Positions 29,469-42,543 of a DNA stretch of 64,000 nucleotides are shown in pieces. Source of the stretch: Pseudomonadota bacterium (GTDB lineage Bacteria; Pseudomonadota; Alphaproteobacteria; Acetobacterales; Acetobacteraceae); the NCBI GenBank assembly GCA_021845595.1, contig JAJZVV010000001.1:434001-498000 (forward strand). The letters run 5' to 3'. Numbering within the stretch: the stretch's first letter is position 1; every line of letters begins with the position of its first letter. A program made the translations under genes and the position numbers. Under the pieces are notes generated by a model. It searched no databases, was not told where the DNA came from, and worked only from the letters and a program-made list of their open reading frames with translations.

Positions 29469-30665
29469 TCAGGACAGCAGATCGACGGCAGCGCGGGCCA
29501 GCGCCTGGACGCCGGCGGCGATGCAGGCCTCGTCCGGCTGGTAGGCGGAATTGTGCAGCCGGTCCTCGCGGCCGGGCTGGGACGACCCGACGCGGACGTG
29601 GAAAGACTTCACCCGTTCGGCGAACAGCGCGAAATCCTCCGAGCCCATCGATGGCGCCTCCTCGGCGATCACGTCGCCGAGCTGGGCGCGCACGCTGGCG
29701 ACCGTGCGGTCCAGCAGGTCCGGGTCCGACGTGAGCGGCGGGACGCCGTGAACGTAGTCGAGCGCGCAGCGCACCCGCATTCCCGCCTCCAGCCCGACGC
29801 ACAGCCGGCGGATGCCATTCTCGGCCGCCGCGCGCGCCGATGCGTGCAGCGTGCGGACGCTGCCGCGCAGCAGCACCTCGTCGGGGATGATGTTGCGCAC
29901 CGTGCCGCCATGGATGGCGCCGATCGTCACCACGACCGGATGCAGCGCCGAGACCTCGCGCGAGACGACGGTCTGCACCTGGCCGATGAAGGCCCCGGCC
30001 GCGACGATCGGGTCGACCGTCGTCTCCGGGTAGGCAGCGTGGCCGGACTTGCCATGGATGATCAGGTCGAACGCATCCGCCGCCGCCATCGCCGCGCCGC
30101 GAACATAGGTGAACCGGCCGACCGGCAGATTGGGCATGTTATGAAACCCGATCGCCATGTCCACGTTCGGCGCTTCCAGCACGCCGTCGGCGATCATCGC
30201 CCGCGCGCCGCCGAGCGTCTCCTCGGCCGGCTGGAACACCAGTTTCACGCTACCGGCGAGCCGGGGGGCCAACTCCTTCAGCACCGCGCCGATGCCGAGC
30301 AGGGTGGTGGTGTGGATATCGTGGCCGCAGGCATGCATCAGCCCCGGCTTGGTGCTGGCAAACGTGAGCCCGGTGCGCTCTTCGATCGGCAGCGCATCGA
30401 GATCGGCGCGGATCGCCAGCACCGGCCCCGGCCGTCCGCCCTCGATCAGCCCGACCACGCCGGTGCGCCCGACCCCGGTCTGATGCGGAATGCCGAGCCG
30501 GGCCAGTTCGCGCGCGACGACACCTGCGGTGCGCACCTCCTCGAAGGCCAGCTCCGGATGGGCATGAAGGTCACGCCGGACGGCGATCAACTCCGGCTCG
30601 ATACGCGTGGTCATCTCGCGGATGGCCCGCTCGGGATCATTGGCGAACTGGGGTACGGCCGACAT
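29469..30665 (-). CDS. M20 family amidohydrolase (hippurate hydrolase type)
   Basis: 398 residues, usual length for the M20D subfamily (hippurate, N-acyl-amino acid and IAA-conjugate hydrolases). Metal-binding residues lie in MHACGHDIHTT and VFQPAEETLGG, the latter carrying the catalytic Glu pair, plus HGKSGHAAYPE for the dimerisation domain and a final His in RLHNSAYQPDEA. The mono- or dinuclear metal site should be functional. Substrate is not predictable. Upstream lies a 161-bp divergent promoter region shared with the manA/cpsB-type gene. Confidence 0.85.
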   Translation of the reverse strand: MSAVPQFANDPERAIREMTTRIEPELIAVRRDLHAHPELAFEEVRTAGVVARELARLGIPHQTGVGRTGVVGLIEGGRPGPVLAIRADLDALPIEERTGLTFASTKPGLMHACGHDIHTTTLLGIGAVLKELAPRLAGSVKLVFQPAEETLGGARAMIADGVLEAPNVDMAIGFHNMPNLPVGRFTYVRGAAMAAADAFDLIIHGKSGHAAYPETTVDPIVAAGAFIGQVQTVVSREVSALHPVVVTIGAIHGGTVRNIIPDEVLLRGSVRTLHASARAAAENGIRRLCVGLEAGMRVRCALDYVHGVPPLTSDPDLLDRTVASVRAQLGDVIAEEAPSMGSEDFALFAERVKSFHVRVGSSQPGREDRLHNSAYQPDEACIAAGVQALARAAVDLLS

Positions 30666-30826
30666 GCAGGAACTCTCCGATCAAACCGCCGCGAATTCGT
30701 AACGCGACGCAAACTCGTCCCGTGCAATCCTGGCGGCTCGCCGGCGGGCTGGCAATGCTGGACGCGACCGCGGAGCCTAGTTTATCCCCGTATGCCATTC
30801 ACCCATGACCGGGCCCTGGAGCCGAC

Positions 30827-32284
30827 ATGACCCTTCCCGTTGCTGCTCCGCCCTCGGCGCCACCCATCGGACCTATCGTCCCGGTCATTCTCTCGGGCGG
30901 CTCGGGCACGCGGCTCTGGCCCGTCTCGCGCGAGAGCTTTCCCAAGCAGTATTGGCCGCTGGTCTCGGAACGGACGATGCTCGAAGAAACCGTGCGCCGC
31001 GGCGTCGGCGCCGCCTTCGCGCCGCCGGTGGTGGTCTGCAATCAGGACCATCGGTTTCTCGTCGCCGAGCAACTGCGCCGCGCCGGCAGCACGGAGGCGC
31101 GGATCCTGCTCGAACCGGTCGGCCGCAACAGCGCCCCGGCCATCGCCGCCGCCGCTCTGCTGGTAGCCGAGGACGCACCCGACTCCGTGTTGTGGATGAT
31201 GCCGGCCGATCATGTCATCAGCGACTCCGCTGCCCTCGACGCTGCCCTGCAGCACGCCGCCGCGGCCGCCCGGGCCGGATTCTTCGTCACCTTCGGCATG
31301 CGCCCGACCGCACCGGAAACCGGCTACGGCTATATCGAACAGGGCGAGGCGCTCGCCGGGCTCGCCGGCGCGCACCGCGCCGCGCGGTTCATCGAGAAGC
31401 CGGACGCCGCCCGCGCCGCCGAGCTGCTCGCCTCGGGGCGGCATCTGTGGAACTCGGGCATGTTCGTTTTCACCGCCGCGACGCTGATCGAGGAACTGGA
31501 GCGCTACGCCCCGGAGATCCTCGCCGCGGTGCGTCCGGCGGTCGCCGGCCGACGCGAGGACCTCGATTTCCTCCGCCTCGATCCCACCGCCTTCGCCGCC
31601 AGCCCCCCGATCAGCCTCGATTACGCGGTGGCCGAACGCAGCGCGCGCACGGCGGTGGTGCCGGCCGACATCGGCTGGTCCGATGTCGGCAGCTGGGGCG
31701 CGCTGTGGGAGCTCGGCGCCAAGGACACGGCGGGCAACGTGGCCATCGGCGACGTGCTGCTGGAAGGCGCGGAGAATTGCTATGTCCGCTCCGACGGCAT
31801 GCTCGCCGCCGTCGTCGGGCTGCGCGACGCCGTCGTCGTCGTCACCGAAGACGCCGTGCTGGCGATGCATCGCGACCAGGCGCAGGACGTGAAGAAGGTC
31901 GTCGATCGGCTGCGCGCCGCCGGCCGCGCCGAGGCGGCAATGCACCACCGCGCCTACCGCCCTTGGGGATTCTACGAGAGCCTGATCCAGGGCGAGCGCT
32001 TCCAGGTCAAGCGGATCGTCGTCACGCCGGGGCAGAAACTGTCGCTGCAGAAGCATTTCCACCGCGCCGAACACTGGGTGGTGGTGAACGGCACCGCACT
32101 GGTCACGCGCGATGCCGAACGGATCACGCTGGCCGAGAACGAAAGCGTCTATCTGCCCCTCGGCTGCGTCCACCGGCTCGAAAACCCCGGCCAGGCGCCG
32201 CTCGAACTCATCGAGGTCCAGTCGGGCTCCTATCTCGGCGAGGACGACATCGTCCGCCTCGAGGACACTTACGGCCGCTCCTGA
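30827..32284 (+). CDS. bifunctional mannose-1-phosphate guanylyltransferase / mannose-6-phosphate isomerase
   Basis: 485 residues, type II PMI-GMP (AlgA/ManC/XanB type). The nucleotidyltransferase signature SGGSGTRLWPVSRESFPKQ occupies residues 23-41 and binds GTP; FIEKPD and the WSDVGSW block follow. The C-terminal cupin (residues about 365-485; FHRAEHWVVVNGTA, LAENESVYLPLGCVHRLEN) holds the metal-binding His of the isomerase. Product GDP-mannose feeds exopolysaccharide or LPS synthesis. No glycosyltransferases flank it here. Its last 16 bases overlap the 3' end of the convergent AsmA gene. Confidence 0.92.
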   Translation: MTLPVAAPPSAPPIGPIVPVILSGGSGTRLWPVSRESFPKQYWPLVSERTMLEETVRRGVGAAFAPPVVVCNQDHRFLVAEQLRRAGSTEARILLEPVGRNSAPAIAAAALLVAEDAPDSVLWMMPADHVISDSAALDAALQHAAAAARAGFFVTFGMRPTAPETGYGYIEQGEALAGLAGAHRAARFIEKPDAARAAELLASGRHLWNSGMFVFTAATLIEELERYAPEILAAVRPAVAGRREDLDFLRLDPTAFAASPPISLDYAVAERSARTAVVPADIGWSDVGSWGALWELGAKDTAGNVAIGDVLLEGAENCYVRSDGMLAAVVGLRDAVVVVTEDAVLAMHRDQAQDVKKVVDRLRAAGRAEAAMHHRAYRPWGFYESLIQGERFQVKRIVVTPGQKLSLQKHFHRAEHWVVVNGTALVTRDAERITLAENESVYLPLGCVHRLENPGQAPLELIEVQSGSYLGEDDIVRLEDTYGRS

Positions 32285-35133
32285 CCAGCGCGCCAGCGCG
32301 CCAGCTCCGCCAGATCCGTCAGGCGCTGCGGCGCCGCGAGCGGGCCGGTGAAGTCGACGCCGATCGGCGGGCCACCGGTCGGCTGCACGCTGGCATGCAG
32401 GTCGAGCGTCGCCGCCGGCAGATCGATGCCGCCGGCCAGCGTGATGTGGCCGAACAGGGCGGCGAGTTCGGCCCGGTCGAAGCCGATCCGCCCCCCCTCG
32501 ATCCGTGCCGCCAGATCGAGCGAGGTGAACGAAGTGCGCCCGCCGGCCAGCGCGGCGGCGAGGACGGACGCAGCCGCATCCGGAGCGACGATCGCCGGCC
32601 CCGCCGCCTGCGGACCCGGAACCACGGAAGCCGCGACCGAGGCGAGATCGACGCCGTCGATGACGCCATCGCGCAGCGCCGCCTCGGCGTGCCCGGAAAG
32701 CGTCGCCAGCAGCGTCGCCGGCGCGTAGCCCCGCGCCGCGAGATCGACCCGCACCGCGGCGGTTCCGGAGGCGGGATCAAGCGGCAGCCCGAAGGCCGGT
32801 GCGTCGAGATGCGCGTCCGCCAGTCGGGCCGTGACATGCAGGGAGGGCGGCGCCGATTCGGTCTCGAACACGACCGCGCCATCGAACGCGCCACCGCCCA
32901 GCCACGCCGTCAGATGCTCCAGCGACAGACGCCCCTCGGCGAGACGGACGGTGGTGGCGACCTCGGAGAGCGGGGGCAGCGCGCCCAGCCGGAGCGTTCC
33001 GACCGTGAGGCCGAGCCGCCCGTGCCAGCCGCGCGCCCAGAGCAGCGGCAGCGGCGCCGTGGCGCCCGGGGCGGGCAGCGGCAAGGCAAGGCCGGCGAGC
33101 GCGAGGTCGCCATCGAGCGCCGGCTCGGGGTCGGCGAGCGAGAGGCCCAGCGCGCCGACCGCGTGCAGGTCCCCGGCATCGACGGCGAGGCCGGTCGCGC
33201 CGAATCGCATCGGGGCCAGCTCGATGCCGGACTTGATCGCCAGCGGGCCGGACCCGAGCCATCTCCCGAGCTCGGGCTTGCCGAGCCGGGCGGCAAGCGC
33301 GGCCGCGTCGGGATCGGCGAGGCGGAGGGCGAGATGCGCCCGCCGCGCCCCAACGTCAGCGCTGCCCTCCAGCGCCGCGGTGCTCGGCCCGAGCGCCGCC
33401 GTCGCCTTGACCTCCAGCGCAGCGGGCGGGCCGGCGGCACGCAGATCGAGGCTGATCGGCCCGGCCAGGGCGGCGCGGATCGGCTCCGGCAGCGGCCATG
33501 GCAGCACCCGCGGCGCCAGGGCCGCCAGCGGCGCGGCGTCCGGCCCGTCGAGCGCGAGATGCCCGTCGGTGACCCGCCCCTCCGGATCGAGCGCGCCGGC
33601 GAGGCTGATCGCAACGCCGCCGACGCGCCCGTGCAGCGCATGCAGGGCGAGGCAGCAGGCGCTGCGCGCGGCGTCGAGGCGGAACCCGTCGATGGCGACC
33701 CCACCGGCTTCGGCGCGGGCGGCATCGATGACGAGATCGAGCGCGATCGGCGGCGGGACGGCGGCGAGAAACGGGTCGAGCGCCAGCTGGTCGAAGGCCA
33801 GCCGTGCCACCAGCGCCGGTTCCCGGGTCAGGCTCAGCGTGCCGGACACCCGCGCCGCATCGAGGCTGCCGTCGAGGTCGCTCAGCGTCAGCCCGTCGCG
33901 CGCGAGGCCGAAGCCGAACCCGAGCCGCGCGCCGTGCCAGACGGCGTCCGGCAGCGCGCGCGCCAGCTCCGGATCGAGCCAGCGCAGCGTCGCATGCAGA
34001 TCCGGCGCGGCCAGCTTCGCCGTGCCGCGCAGCGTCCCGGACGCCGCGAGATGGGCGCTGCCCTGGATCGTCGCCTCGCCCGGCAGGATGGCGCTCGCCG
34101 CGCGCAGGGAGAGCCCGTCGCCGGTGAGGTCGAAAGCGGCGCGCAGCCGGCGCAGCGCCCCGCCGCGCAGGGTCGCAGCCTCGGCCGAGAGATCGAGCCC
34201 GACCGGGAAGGCCAGGGCCGAGCCCCGGCCCAGCGCCGCGAGCCAGGCATCGAGATCGAGCCGGCTGGCGGCGAGGGCGAGATCGAGCCGCAGCGCCGGG
34301 GTGAGCCGCAGCGCCACCGCCCCTTGCCCGGGCACGCCGCCGATGGACAGCGCGAGCGAGTCGGCGGCGGCGAGGCCGGCGGCGAAGGTCAGCCGCCCGG
34401 CGGCTTCGAACGGCACCGCGGGAGCCGGCAGCAGGGTCGCAAGGGACGGCGTGGCGAGGCGGATCTGCCCCGCGAACTCGCCCTGCGGGTCGATCTGGCC
34501 GGACAGGCGCGCGCTCATCCCGCCATCGTCGGCGACCGTCGCCGTCAGCCCGGCCGACCCGCCCGCACCGGCGTCCGTCAGGCGGACGGCGAGGTGCAGG
34601 CGACGGCCGAGCACCTGCGCGCTGCCCACCGCATCGAAGCCGCCCGCCGCCCCGCCGGCGGTGAGCAGAAGATCGATCTCGTCGACCGCCAGCGCACCGA
34701 TCGCGAGCGTGCCGCCGGCGAGCCGCAGCCGCAGCCCTTCGCCGCTCGAGGGCGGCGCGCGTGGCAGGGTGATGGCAGCGGGCAGCGGCCACGGCAGGCG
34801 CAGGTGCGGATCGGCGAGCACGATGTCTCGCGGCGCCAGCCGGCCGGCGAGCAAGGGCAGCAGCGCCACGCGCAGCCGGATCGAGCCGGCGGCAACCGCG
34901 CCGTCGCCGTCGCCGATCCGGACCTCGCGGGCGATCAGCTCGGGTTCGGGCAACAGGCTGAGCCGGACCTCGCCGCCGATGCCAACGGGGCGGCCGAGCG
35001 CCGCCGAGACGAACCCTTCGATCGGGCGGCGGTAGCGGTTCCAGTCGAGCTGTTCCGGAACGATCCAGACGCCGACGGCCACCAGCACCGCAAGCACGGC
35101 GGCGAGAACGCCGAGGCCGCGCAACGCGCGCAC
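32269..35133 (-). CDS. AsmA-family protein
   Basis: 954 residues, GTG start. One N-terminal transmembrane segment (residues about 5-25) is followed by the AsmA opening LDWNRYRRPIEGFVSAALGRPVGIGGEVRLSLLPEP. The rest is a long run of beta-rich Ala/Gly/Leu segments typical of AsmA-like, chorein-type bridge proteins of the periplasm, which are linked to phospholipid transport and outer-membrane assembly. A C-terminal DUF3971/AsmA2-like portion (ASVAASVVPGP..., LDLAARIEGGRIGFDRAEL) is present. It starts one base after the 5-oxoprolinase stop (TGA-G-GTG), so translation is coupled. Confidence 0.85.
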   Translation of the reverse strand: MRALRGLGVLAAVLAVLVAVGVWIVPEQLDWNRYRRPIEGFVSAALGRPVGIGGEVRLSLLPEPELIAREVRIGDGDGAVAAGSIRLRVALLPLLAGRLAPRDIVLADPHLRLPWPLPAAITLPRAPPSSGEGLRLRLAGGTLAIGALAVDEIDLLLTAGGAAGGFDAVGSAQVLGRRLHLAVRLTDAGAGGSAGLTATVADDGGMSARLSGQIDPQGEFAGQIRLATPSLATLLPAPAVPFEAAGRLTFAAGLAAADSLALSIGGVPGQGAVALRLTPALRLDLALAASRLDLDAWLAALGRGSALAFPVGLDLSAEAATLRGGALRRLRAAFDLTGDGLSLRAASAILPGEATIQGSAHLAASGTLRGTAKLAAPDLHATLRWLDPELARALPDAVWHGARLGFGFGLARDGLTLSDLDGSLDAARVSGTLSLTREPALVARLAFDQLALDPFLAAVPPPIALDLVIDAARAEAGGVAIDGFRLDAARSACCLALHALHGRVGGVAISLAGALDPEGRVTDGHLALDGPDAAPLAALAPRVLPWPLPEPIRAALAGPISLDLRAAGPPAALEVKATAALGPSTAALEGSADVGARRAHLALRLADPDAAALAARLGKPELGRWLGSGPLAIKSGIELAPMRFGATGLAVDAGDLHAVGALGLSLADPEPALDGDLALAGLALPLPAPGATAPLPLLWARGWHGRLGLTVGTLRLGALPPLSEVATTVRLAEGRLSLEHLTAWLGGGAFDGAVVFETESAPPSLHVTARLADAHLDAPAFGLPLDPASGTAAVRVDLAARGYAPATLLATLSGHAEAALRDGVIDGVDLASVAASVVPGPQAAGPAIVAPDAAASVLAAALAGGRTSFTSLDLAARIEGGRIGFDRAELAALFGHITLAGGIDLPAATLDLHASVQPTGGPPIGVDFTGPLAAPQRLTDLAELARWRAGQERP

Positions 35134-35134
35134 C

Positions 35135-38734
<3,600 letters not shown>

Positions 38735-38833
38735 GCCGCCTCGCCTTTCGCCGCCCGTTGAACGCCGCGCTCGCGTGCGAGGATGGCGGCGGCGTTTTGC
38801 CGCCGTCAACGCTCACGTGGTAAAGCGTGCCGA

Positions 38834-39607
38834 ATGAGCTATTGGGGCAAGATCATCGGCGGCATGGCGGGCTTCGCCATGGGCGGGCCGTTCGGCGCGG
38901 TGGTCGGCGCGGCGCTGGGCCACGCGGCGGATACCGGGATGCTGCCCAACGCCGGCTTCTCCGGCGGACCGGCCTTCGGTCCGGCCCGCCTCGCCGCCCT
39001 GCTCGGCCAGCGCGAGCAGCTGTTCGCCATCGCCATCGTCGTGCTCGCGGCCAAGCTCGCCAAATGCGACGGGCCGGTGAGCCGCGCCGAGATCGATGCA
39101 TTCAAGCGGTATTTCCGCATCCCCGCGGGATCGGTGCGCGATGTCGGCCGGCTGTTCGACCAGGCGCGCGACAGTTCCGAGGGGTTCGAGGAGTATGCGG
39201 ACCGGCTCGGCACCGCGTTCGCGGACAATCCCGGGGTTCTGGAGGACGTCCTGGCGGCGCTGTTCGCCATCGCCCGTGCCGACCGGCCGTTGACCCGCGG
39301 CGAGGAGGCGTTCCTGGCCCGGGTGCATCGCGGCTTTGGCCTCAGCGCGGCGTCCTGGGAGCGCGCGCGCGGCGGCACGTCCCGCCCGACCGGACCCGAT
39401 GCCGAGAATCCCTATGCGGCGCTCGGCCTGACCCGCTCGGCCAGCGACGAGGAGGTCCGTCAGACCTGGCGCCGGCTGATGCGGGAGAACCACCCCGACA
39501 GCCTGGCCGCGCGCGGCGTGCCGCCGGCCTTCGTCGCCAGCGCCACCGAGAAGGTGGCGCGCATCAATGCCGCCTGGGACCGGATCAAGCGCGAGCGGGG
39601 CTTGTGA
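38834..39607 (+). CDS. DjlA-like TerB/J-domain co-chaperone
   Basis: 257 residues. A glycine-rich hydrophobic N-terminus ([23 protein letters not shown], residues 7-29) probably inserts in the inner membrane. A TerB-like helical domain spans about 60-165 and a J domain about 192-255 with intact HPD (220-222), so it should stimulate DnaK. This is the DjlA layout, in a shorter form. Divergent from 5-oxoprolinase across 99 bp. Its TGA overlaps the GTG of the amidase gene. Confidence 0.88.
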   Translation: MSYWGKIIGGMAGFAMGGPFGAVVGAALGHAADTGMLPNAGFSGGPAFGPARLAALLGQREQLFAIAIVVLAAKLAKCDGPVSRAEIDAFKRYFRIPAGSVRDVGRLFDQARDSSEGFEEYADRLGTAFADNPGVLEDVLAALFAIARADRPLTRGEEAFLARVHRGFGLSAASWERARGGTSRPTGPDAENPYAALGLTRSASDEEVRQTWRRLMRENHPDSLAARGVPPAFVASATEKVARINAAWDRIKRERGL

Positions 39608-40335
39608 ACCTCCTCATCCGGGCGCTGCCCAGCCCGAACCACGACGAACGGCCGGCCGGCGCGGCGATCGACATGATCGTGCTGCACTACACCGGGATGC
39701 AGAGCGCAGAGGCCGCACTCGACCGCTTGCGCGACCCGGAGGCGCGGGTCTCCGCGCACTACGTCGTCGGCGAGGACGGCGAGGTCTGGCAGATGGTGCC
39801 GGAGGAGCGGCGCGCCTGGCATGCCGGTGTCTCGTATTGGCGTGGACGGAGTGAGCTGAACGCCCATTCGATCGGCATCGAACTGGTCAATCCCGGCCAT
39901 GAATGGGGCTATCGGCCGTTTCCGGTGCTGCAGATCGCGGCGCTCTGCGATCTCTGTCTCGGCCTCCTCTCCCGCCATTCGATCCCGGCGCGCAACATCG
40001 TCGGGCACAGCGATATCGCCCCCGATCGCAAGCAGGATCCCGGCGAATTGTTCGACTGGGAGCAGTTGGCGATGAACGGCGTCGGGCTGTGGCCGGAGGG
40101 GGTGGCGGACCTCGGCATCGGCTCGGCGGTGCGCGACGCCGCCGGGCTCGCCCCGGTGCGCGCGGCGCTGGCCGCCGTCGGCTATCGCATCGCCCCCGAG
40201 GGCGGCCGGGATCCGGCGCTGGCGCAGGTGCTGCGGGCGTTCCAGCGCCATTGGCGGCCCGAGGCCGTGACCGGGCAGGCCGATGCCGGCACGCTGGTGC
40301 GGCTCGCGGCGGTGGCGCGGCTCTGTGGGAGTTGA
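39604..40335 (+). CDS. N-acetylmuramoyl-L-alanine amidase (AmpD-like) with peptidoglycan-binding domain
   Basis: 243 residues with a GTG start that overlaps the preceding TGA (GTGA). The amidase_2 domain (about 20-150) has the zinc ligands His28 (VLHYTG) and His135 (GHSDIAPDRKQDPG), with the Asp of KQDPG as third ligand. The C-terminal ~80 residues resemble a PG_binding_1 helical domain (LAQVLRAFQRHWRPEAVTGQADAGTLVRL). No signal peptide is seen, so it is likely the cytosolic muropeptide-recycling enzyme, which cleaves anhydro-muropeptides. It lies directly upstream of rnpB; its stop overlaps the candidate rnpB -35. Confidence 0.88.
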   Translation: MNLLIRALPSPNHDERPAGAAIDMIVLHYTGMQSAEAALDRLRDPEARVSAHYVVGEDGEVWQMVPEERRAWHAGVSYWRGRSELNAHSIGIELVNPGHEWGYRPFPVLQIAALCDLCLGLLSRHSIPARNIVGHSDIAPDRKQDPGELFDWEQLAMNGVGLWPEGVADLGIGSAVRDAAGLAPVRAALAAVGYRIAPEGGRDPALAQVLRAFQRHWRPEAVTGQADAGTLVRLAAVARLCGS

Positions 40336-40360
40336 CCATCGGCGCGGACGGACGCATCTC
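40332..40360 (+). promoter_or_regulatory. candidate promoter of rnpB
   Basis: -35 TTGACC (40332-40337), 17-bp spacer and weak -10 CATCTC (40355-40360). The predicted start, about 40366, coincides with the first base of helix P1 of RNase P RNA, which supports the call despite the poor -10. Confidence 0.5.
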
Positions 40361-40365
40361 TGCGT

Positions 40366-40788
40366 CGCCAGACGGCCGGACGGCCGCCGTCGCGCGCCCA
40401 TCGGGGTGGCGCGGCGGAGGAAAGTCCGGGCTCCACGGGAATGCGGTGCCGGCTAACGGCCGGCGGGGGCGACCCCAGGGACAGTGCCACAGAGAACAGA
40501 CCGCCCGCGCAAGGTTTCGGCCCCCAGGCCGCAGCCCCGCGGGCAAGGGTGAAACGGTGCGGCAAGAGCGCACCGCGTCGGCGGCAACGTCGGCGGCACG
40601 GTAAACCCCACCGGGAGCAAGACCGAATAGGGGCGGCCGGCGGCATCCCGCGAGGGGTGTGACGCGAGGGCATTCCCGCCCTGCCGCCCGGGTTGGTCGC
40701 GTCAGGCGCGCCGCGAGGCGCGTCGCAGAGGAATGGCCGTCTCGCACCGCGAGGTGCGGACAGAACCCGGCTTACAGGCCGTCTGGCG
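40366..40788 (+). ncRNA. rnpB: RNase P RNA component, class A
   Basis: Catalytic RNA that matures tRNA 5' ends. The conserved P4 and core segments are clear: GGAGGAAAGTCCGGGCTCC near 40415 and ACAGAACCCGGCTTACAGGCC (split here into ACAGAACCCGG and CTTACAGGCC) near 40760-40780. P1 closes the molecule: CGCCAGACGGCC (40366-40377) pairs with GGCCGTCTGGCG (40777-40788) over 12 bp. AGAGGAATGGCCGTCTC and GGGTGAAACGGTGCGG are other bacterial RNase P blocks. Length of about 420 nt is normal. Open reading frames seen on both strands across this RNA are spurious. Confidence 0.95.
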
Positions 40789-40951
40789 CCTTCCCCCAAT
40801 CCGCTCGGCGGCGTCGATCGGCCCTCAATGAGAACGAAACGCGAATATTTGGTTAATACATGGTTCCTCCAGTTGCATCTTTGCTACGTCCTTTAACCTA
40901 CTGACGAATAGCCTGGGCTTTTCTCCCGCACGTCGCTTCGGCAGCGCAAAT

Positions 40952-40995
40952 CCCTTTGACGCCCATATCTACCCATGATATTCCATGAAACCCCA
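40952..40995. promoter_or_regulatory. mra operator: five MraZ boxes in the mraZ promoter
   Basis: On the plus strand CCCT (40952), CCCA (40962), CCCA (40972), TCCA (40982) and CCCA (40992) recur with an exact 10-bp period; on the minus strand they read TGGG-N6 repeats, the established MraZ box geometry. The fourth box is degenerate. They cover a likely promoter, TTGACG (40956-40961)-N17-TATTCC (40979-40984). Binding of MraZ here should repress the division cluster. The rest of the 331-bp gap 40789-41119 shows only this promoter and a leader of about 130 nt. Confidence 0.85.
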
Positions 40996-41119
40996 AGAGG
41001 CGGCGCGTGAGCCCGCCATACAGCGGGCGGCTGTCCCGGCAAGGGCGCAGCCCCGGGGTTGGCGAAATCGGATGCCGCGACGGCGCGGCGCGAGGGCGGG
41101 AGGTCGGCAAGCCCGGTCG

Positions 41120-41593
41120 ATGACCCAGTTCTGGGGCACACATCAGAACCGGCGCGACGCCAAAGGGCGGGTCTCCGTGCCGGCACAGTTCCGCGCCGCG
41201 CTCCGCGTCCTCGGCGAGGGCGAAGCGACGCTGGTGCTGCGCCCGTCGCACAAGCACAGCTGCATCGAGGCCTGGCCGCAGAGTCTGTTCCAGGAACTGG
41301 AGACGCCGCTCGCGCGGCTCGACCAGTTCAGCGATCCGCACGACGATCTCGCGCTCACGCTCTACGCGGATGCCTATCCGATCGAGCCGGACAAGGAAGG
41401 ACGCATCATCCTCCCCGAATCGCTTGCCGCCTTCGCCGGACTCGGCGAGACGGTGGTGTTCATGGGATTGGGTCGAACCTTCCAGATCTGGGAGCCGGCG
41501 GCCGCCGAGCAGCGGCGGGCCGAGGCCCGGGTCCGGGCGCGGGAACTGACGCTGGCAGGCATCGGGGCCGGCGCGGCCGGCGGCAAGGCATGA
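41120..41593 (+). CDS. mraZ: transcriptional regulator MraZ
   Basis: 157 residues of the SpoVT/AbrB-like MraZ family, with two repeated DNA-binding motifs: [11 protein letters not shown] near residue 15 and [11 protein letters not shown] near residue 90. It represses the mra/dcw promoter. The ATG at 41120 gives [21 protein letters not shown]; the frame is open to 40985 but the extra residues are unlike the family. Overlaps rsmH by ATGA. First gene of the cluster. Confidence 0.92.
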   Translation: MTQFWGTHQNRRDAKGRVSVPAQFRAALRVLGEGEATLVLRPSHKHSCIEAWPQSLFQELETPLARLDQFSDPHDDLALTLYADAYPIEPDKEGRIILPESLAAFAGLGETVVFMGLGRTFQIWEPAAAEQRRAEARVRARELTLAGIGAGAAGGKA

Positions 41594-42543
41594 GCGTCCA
41601 TCGGCCCGTCCTGCTCGAGCCGGCCGTCAAGCTGCTCGCCCCGCGCGACGGGGGCCGTTATCTCGACGCCACGTTCGGCGGCGGCGGCTATGCCGAGGCG
41701 ATCCTGACGCGGGCGCACTGCACGCTTTTCGCCATCGACCGCGATCCGGCAGCGATCGCCCGCGGCGCCGCGCTCGCCGCGCGCTTCCCGGGGCGGCTGC
41801 ATCTTCTGGAGGGGCGCTTCGGCGACATGCTCGCCCTGCTCGAAGCCGCCGGTGTCTCGCGGCTCGACGGCGTGGTCATGGACCTCGGCGTGTCGTCCTT
41901 TCAGCTCGACGATCCCGCCCGCGGCTTCTCGTTCCGCGCCGACGGCCCGCTCGACATGCGCATGGGCGCCGACGGGCCGACCGCAGCGACGATGGTGAAC
42001 CGCCTGCCCGAACGCGAGCTCGCGGATCTGCTGTTCGAACTCGGCGAGGAGCACCACGCACGCCGCGTCGCCCGCGCCATCGTCGCCGCGCGCGCCCTGG
42101 CGCCGATCGAGACCACCGGCCGGCTCGCGGGCATCATCCGCGCCGTGGTGCCGCGCGACGTCTCCGGCATCGACCCGGCGACGCGCTGCTTCCAGGCGCT
42201 GCGTCTCAAGGTCAATGACGAACTGGGCGAGATCGAGCGCGGCCTCGCCCAGGCGGCGTCCCTGCTCGGCCCGGGTGGGCGGCTCGTCGTCGTCTCCTTC
42301 CATTCGCTGGAGGACCGGCTGGTGAAGCGCTTCATGGCCCGGGCCTGCGGCCGCGCCGGCTCGCCGTCGCGCCACGACCCCGCCGCGCTCACCGCCGCCG
42401 CGCCGCCATCGTTCCGGCTGCTCACCGCCCAGCCGCTGCGGCCGGACGCGGCCGAGACCGCAGCGAACCCCCGCGCCCGCAGCGCCCGGCTGCGCGCGAT
42501 CGAGCATCGGTACCCGGAAGGCGGCACGGAGGCGGCACCATGA
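41590..42543 (+). CDS. rsmH: 16S rRNA (cytosine(1402)-N4)-methyltransferase
   Basis: 317 residues; formerly MraW. SAM-dependent methylation of C1402 in the ribosomal P site. Family blocks: [16 protein letters not shown] at the start, [16 protein letters not shown] (SAM site), [21 protein letters not shown], and [15 protein letters not shown] near the end. ATGA overlaps at both ends, with mraZ and with ftsL. Confidence 0.95.
   Translation: MSVHRPVLLEPAVKLLAPRDGGRYLDATFGGGGYAEAILTRAHCTLFAIDRDPAAIARGAALAARFPGRLHLLEGRFGDMLALLEAAGVSRLDGVVMDLGVSSFQLDDPARGFSFRADGPLDMRMGADGPTAATMVNRLPERELADLLFELGEEHHARRVARAIVAARALAPIETTGRLAGIIRAVVPRDVSGIDPATRCFQALRLKVNDELGEIERGLAQAASLLGPGGRLVVVSFHSLEDRLVKRFMARACGRAGSPSRHDPAALTAAAPPSFRLLTAQPLRPDAAETAANPRARSARLRAIEHRYPEGGTEAAP

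Noticed and set aside
40182-40799. Frames on both strands around 40,400-40,800
   Set aside because: This stretch is RNase P RNA, shown by P1 pairing and the conserved core.
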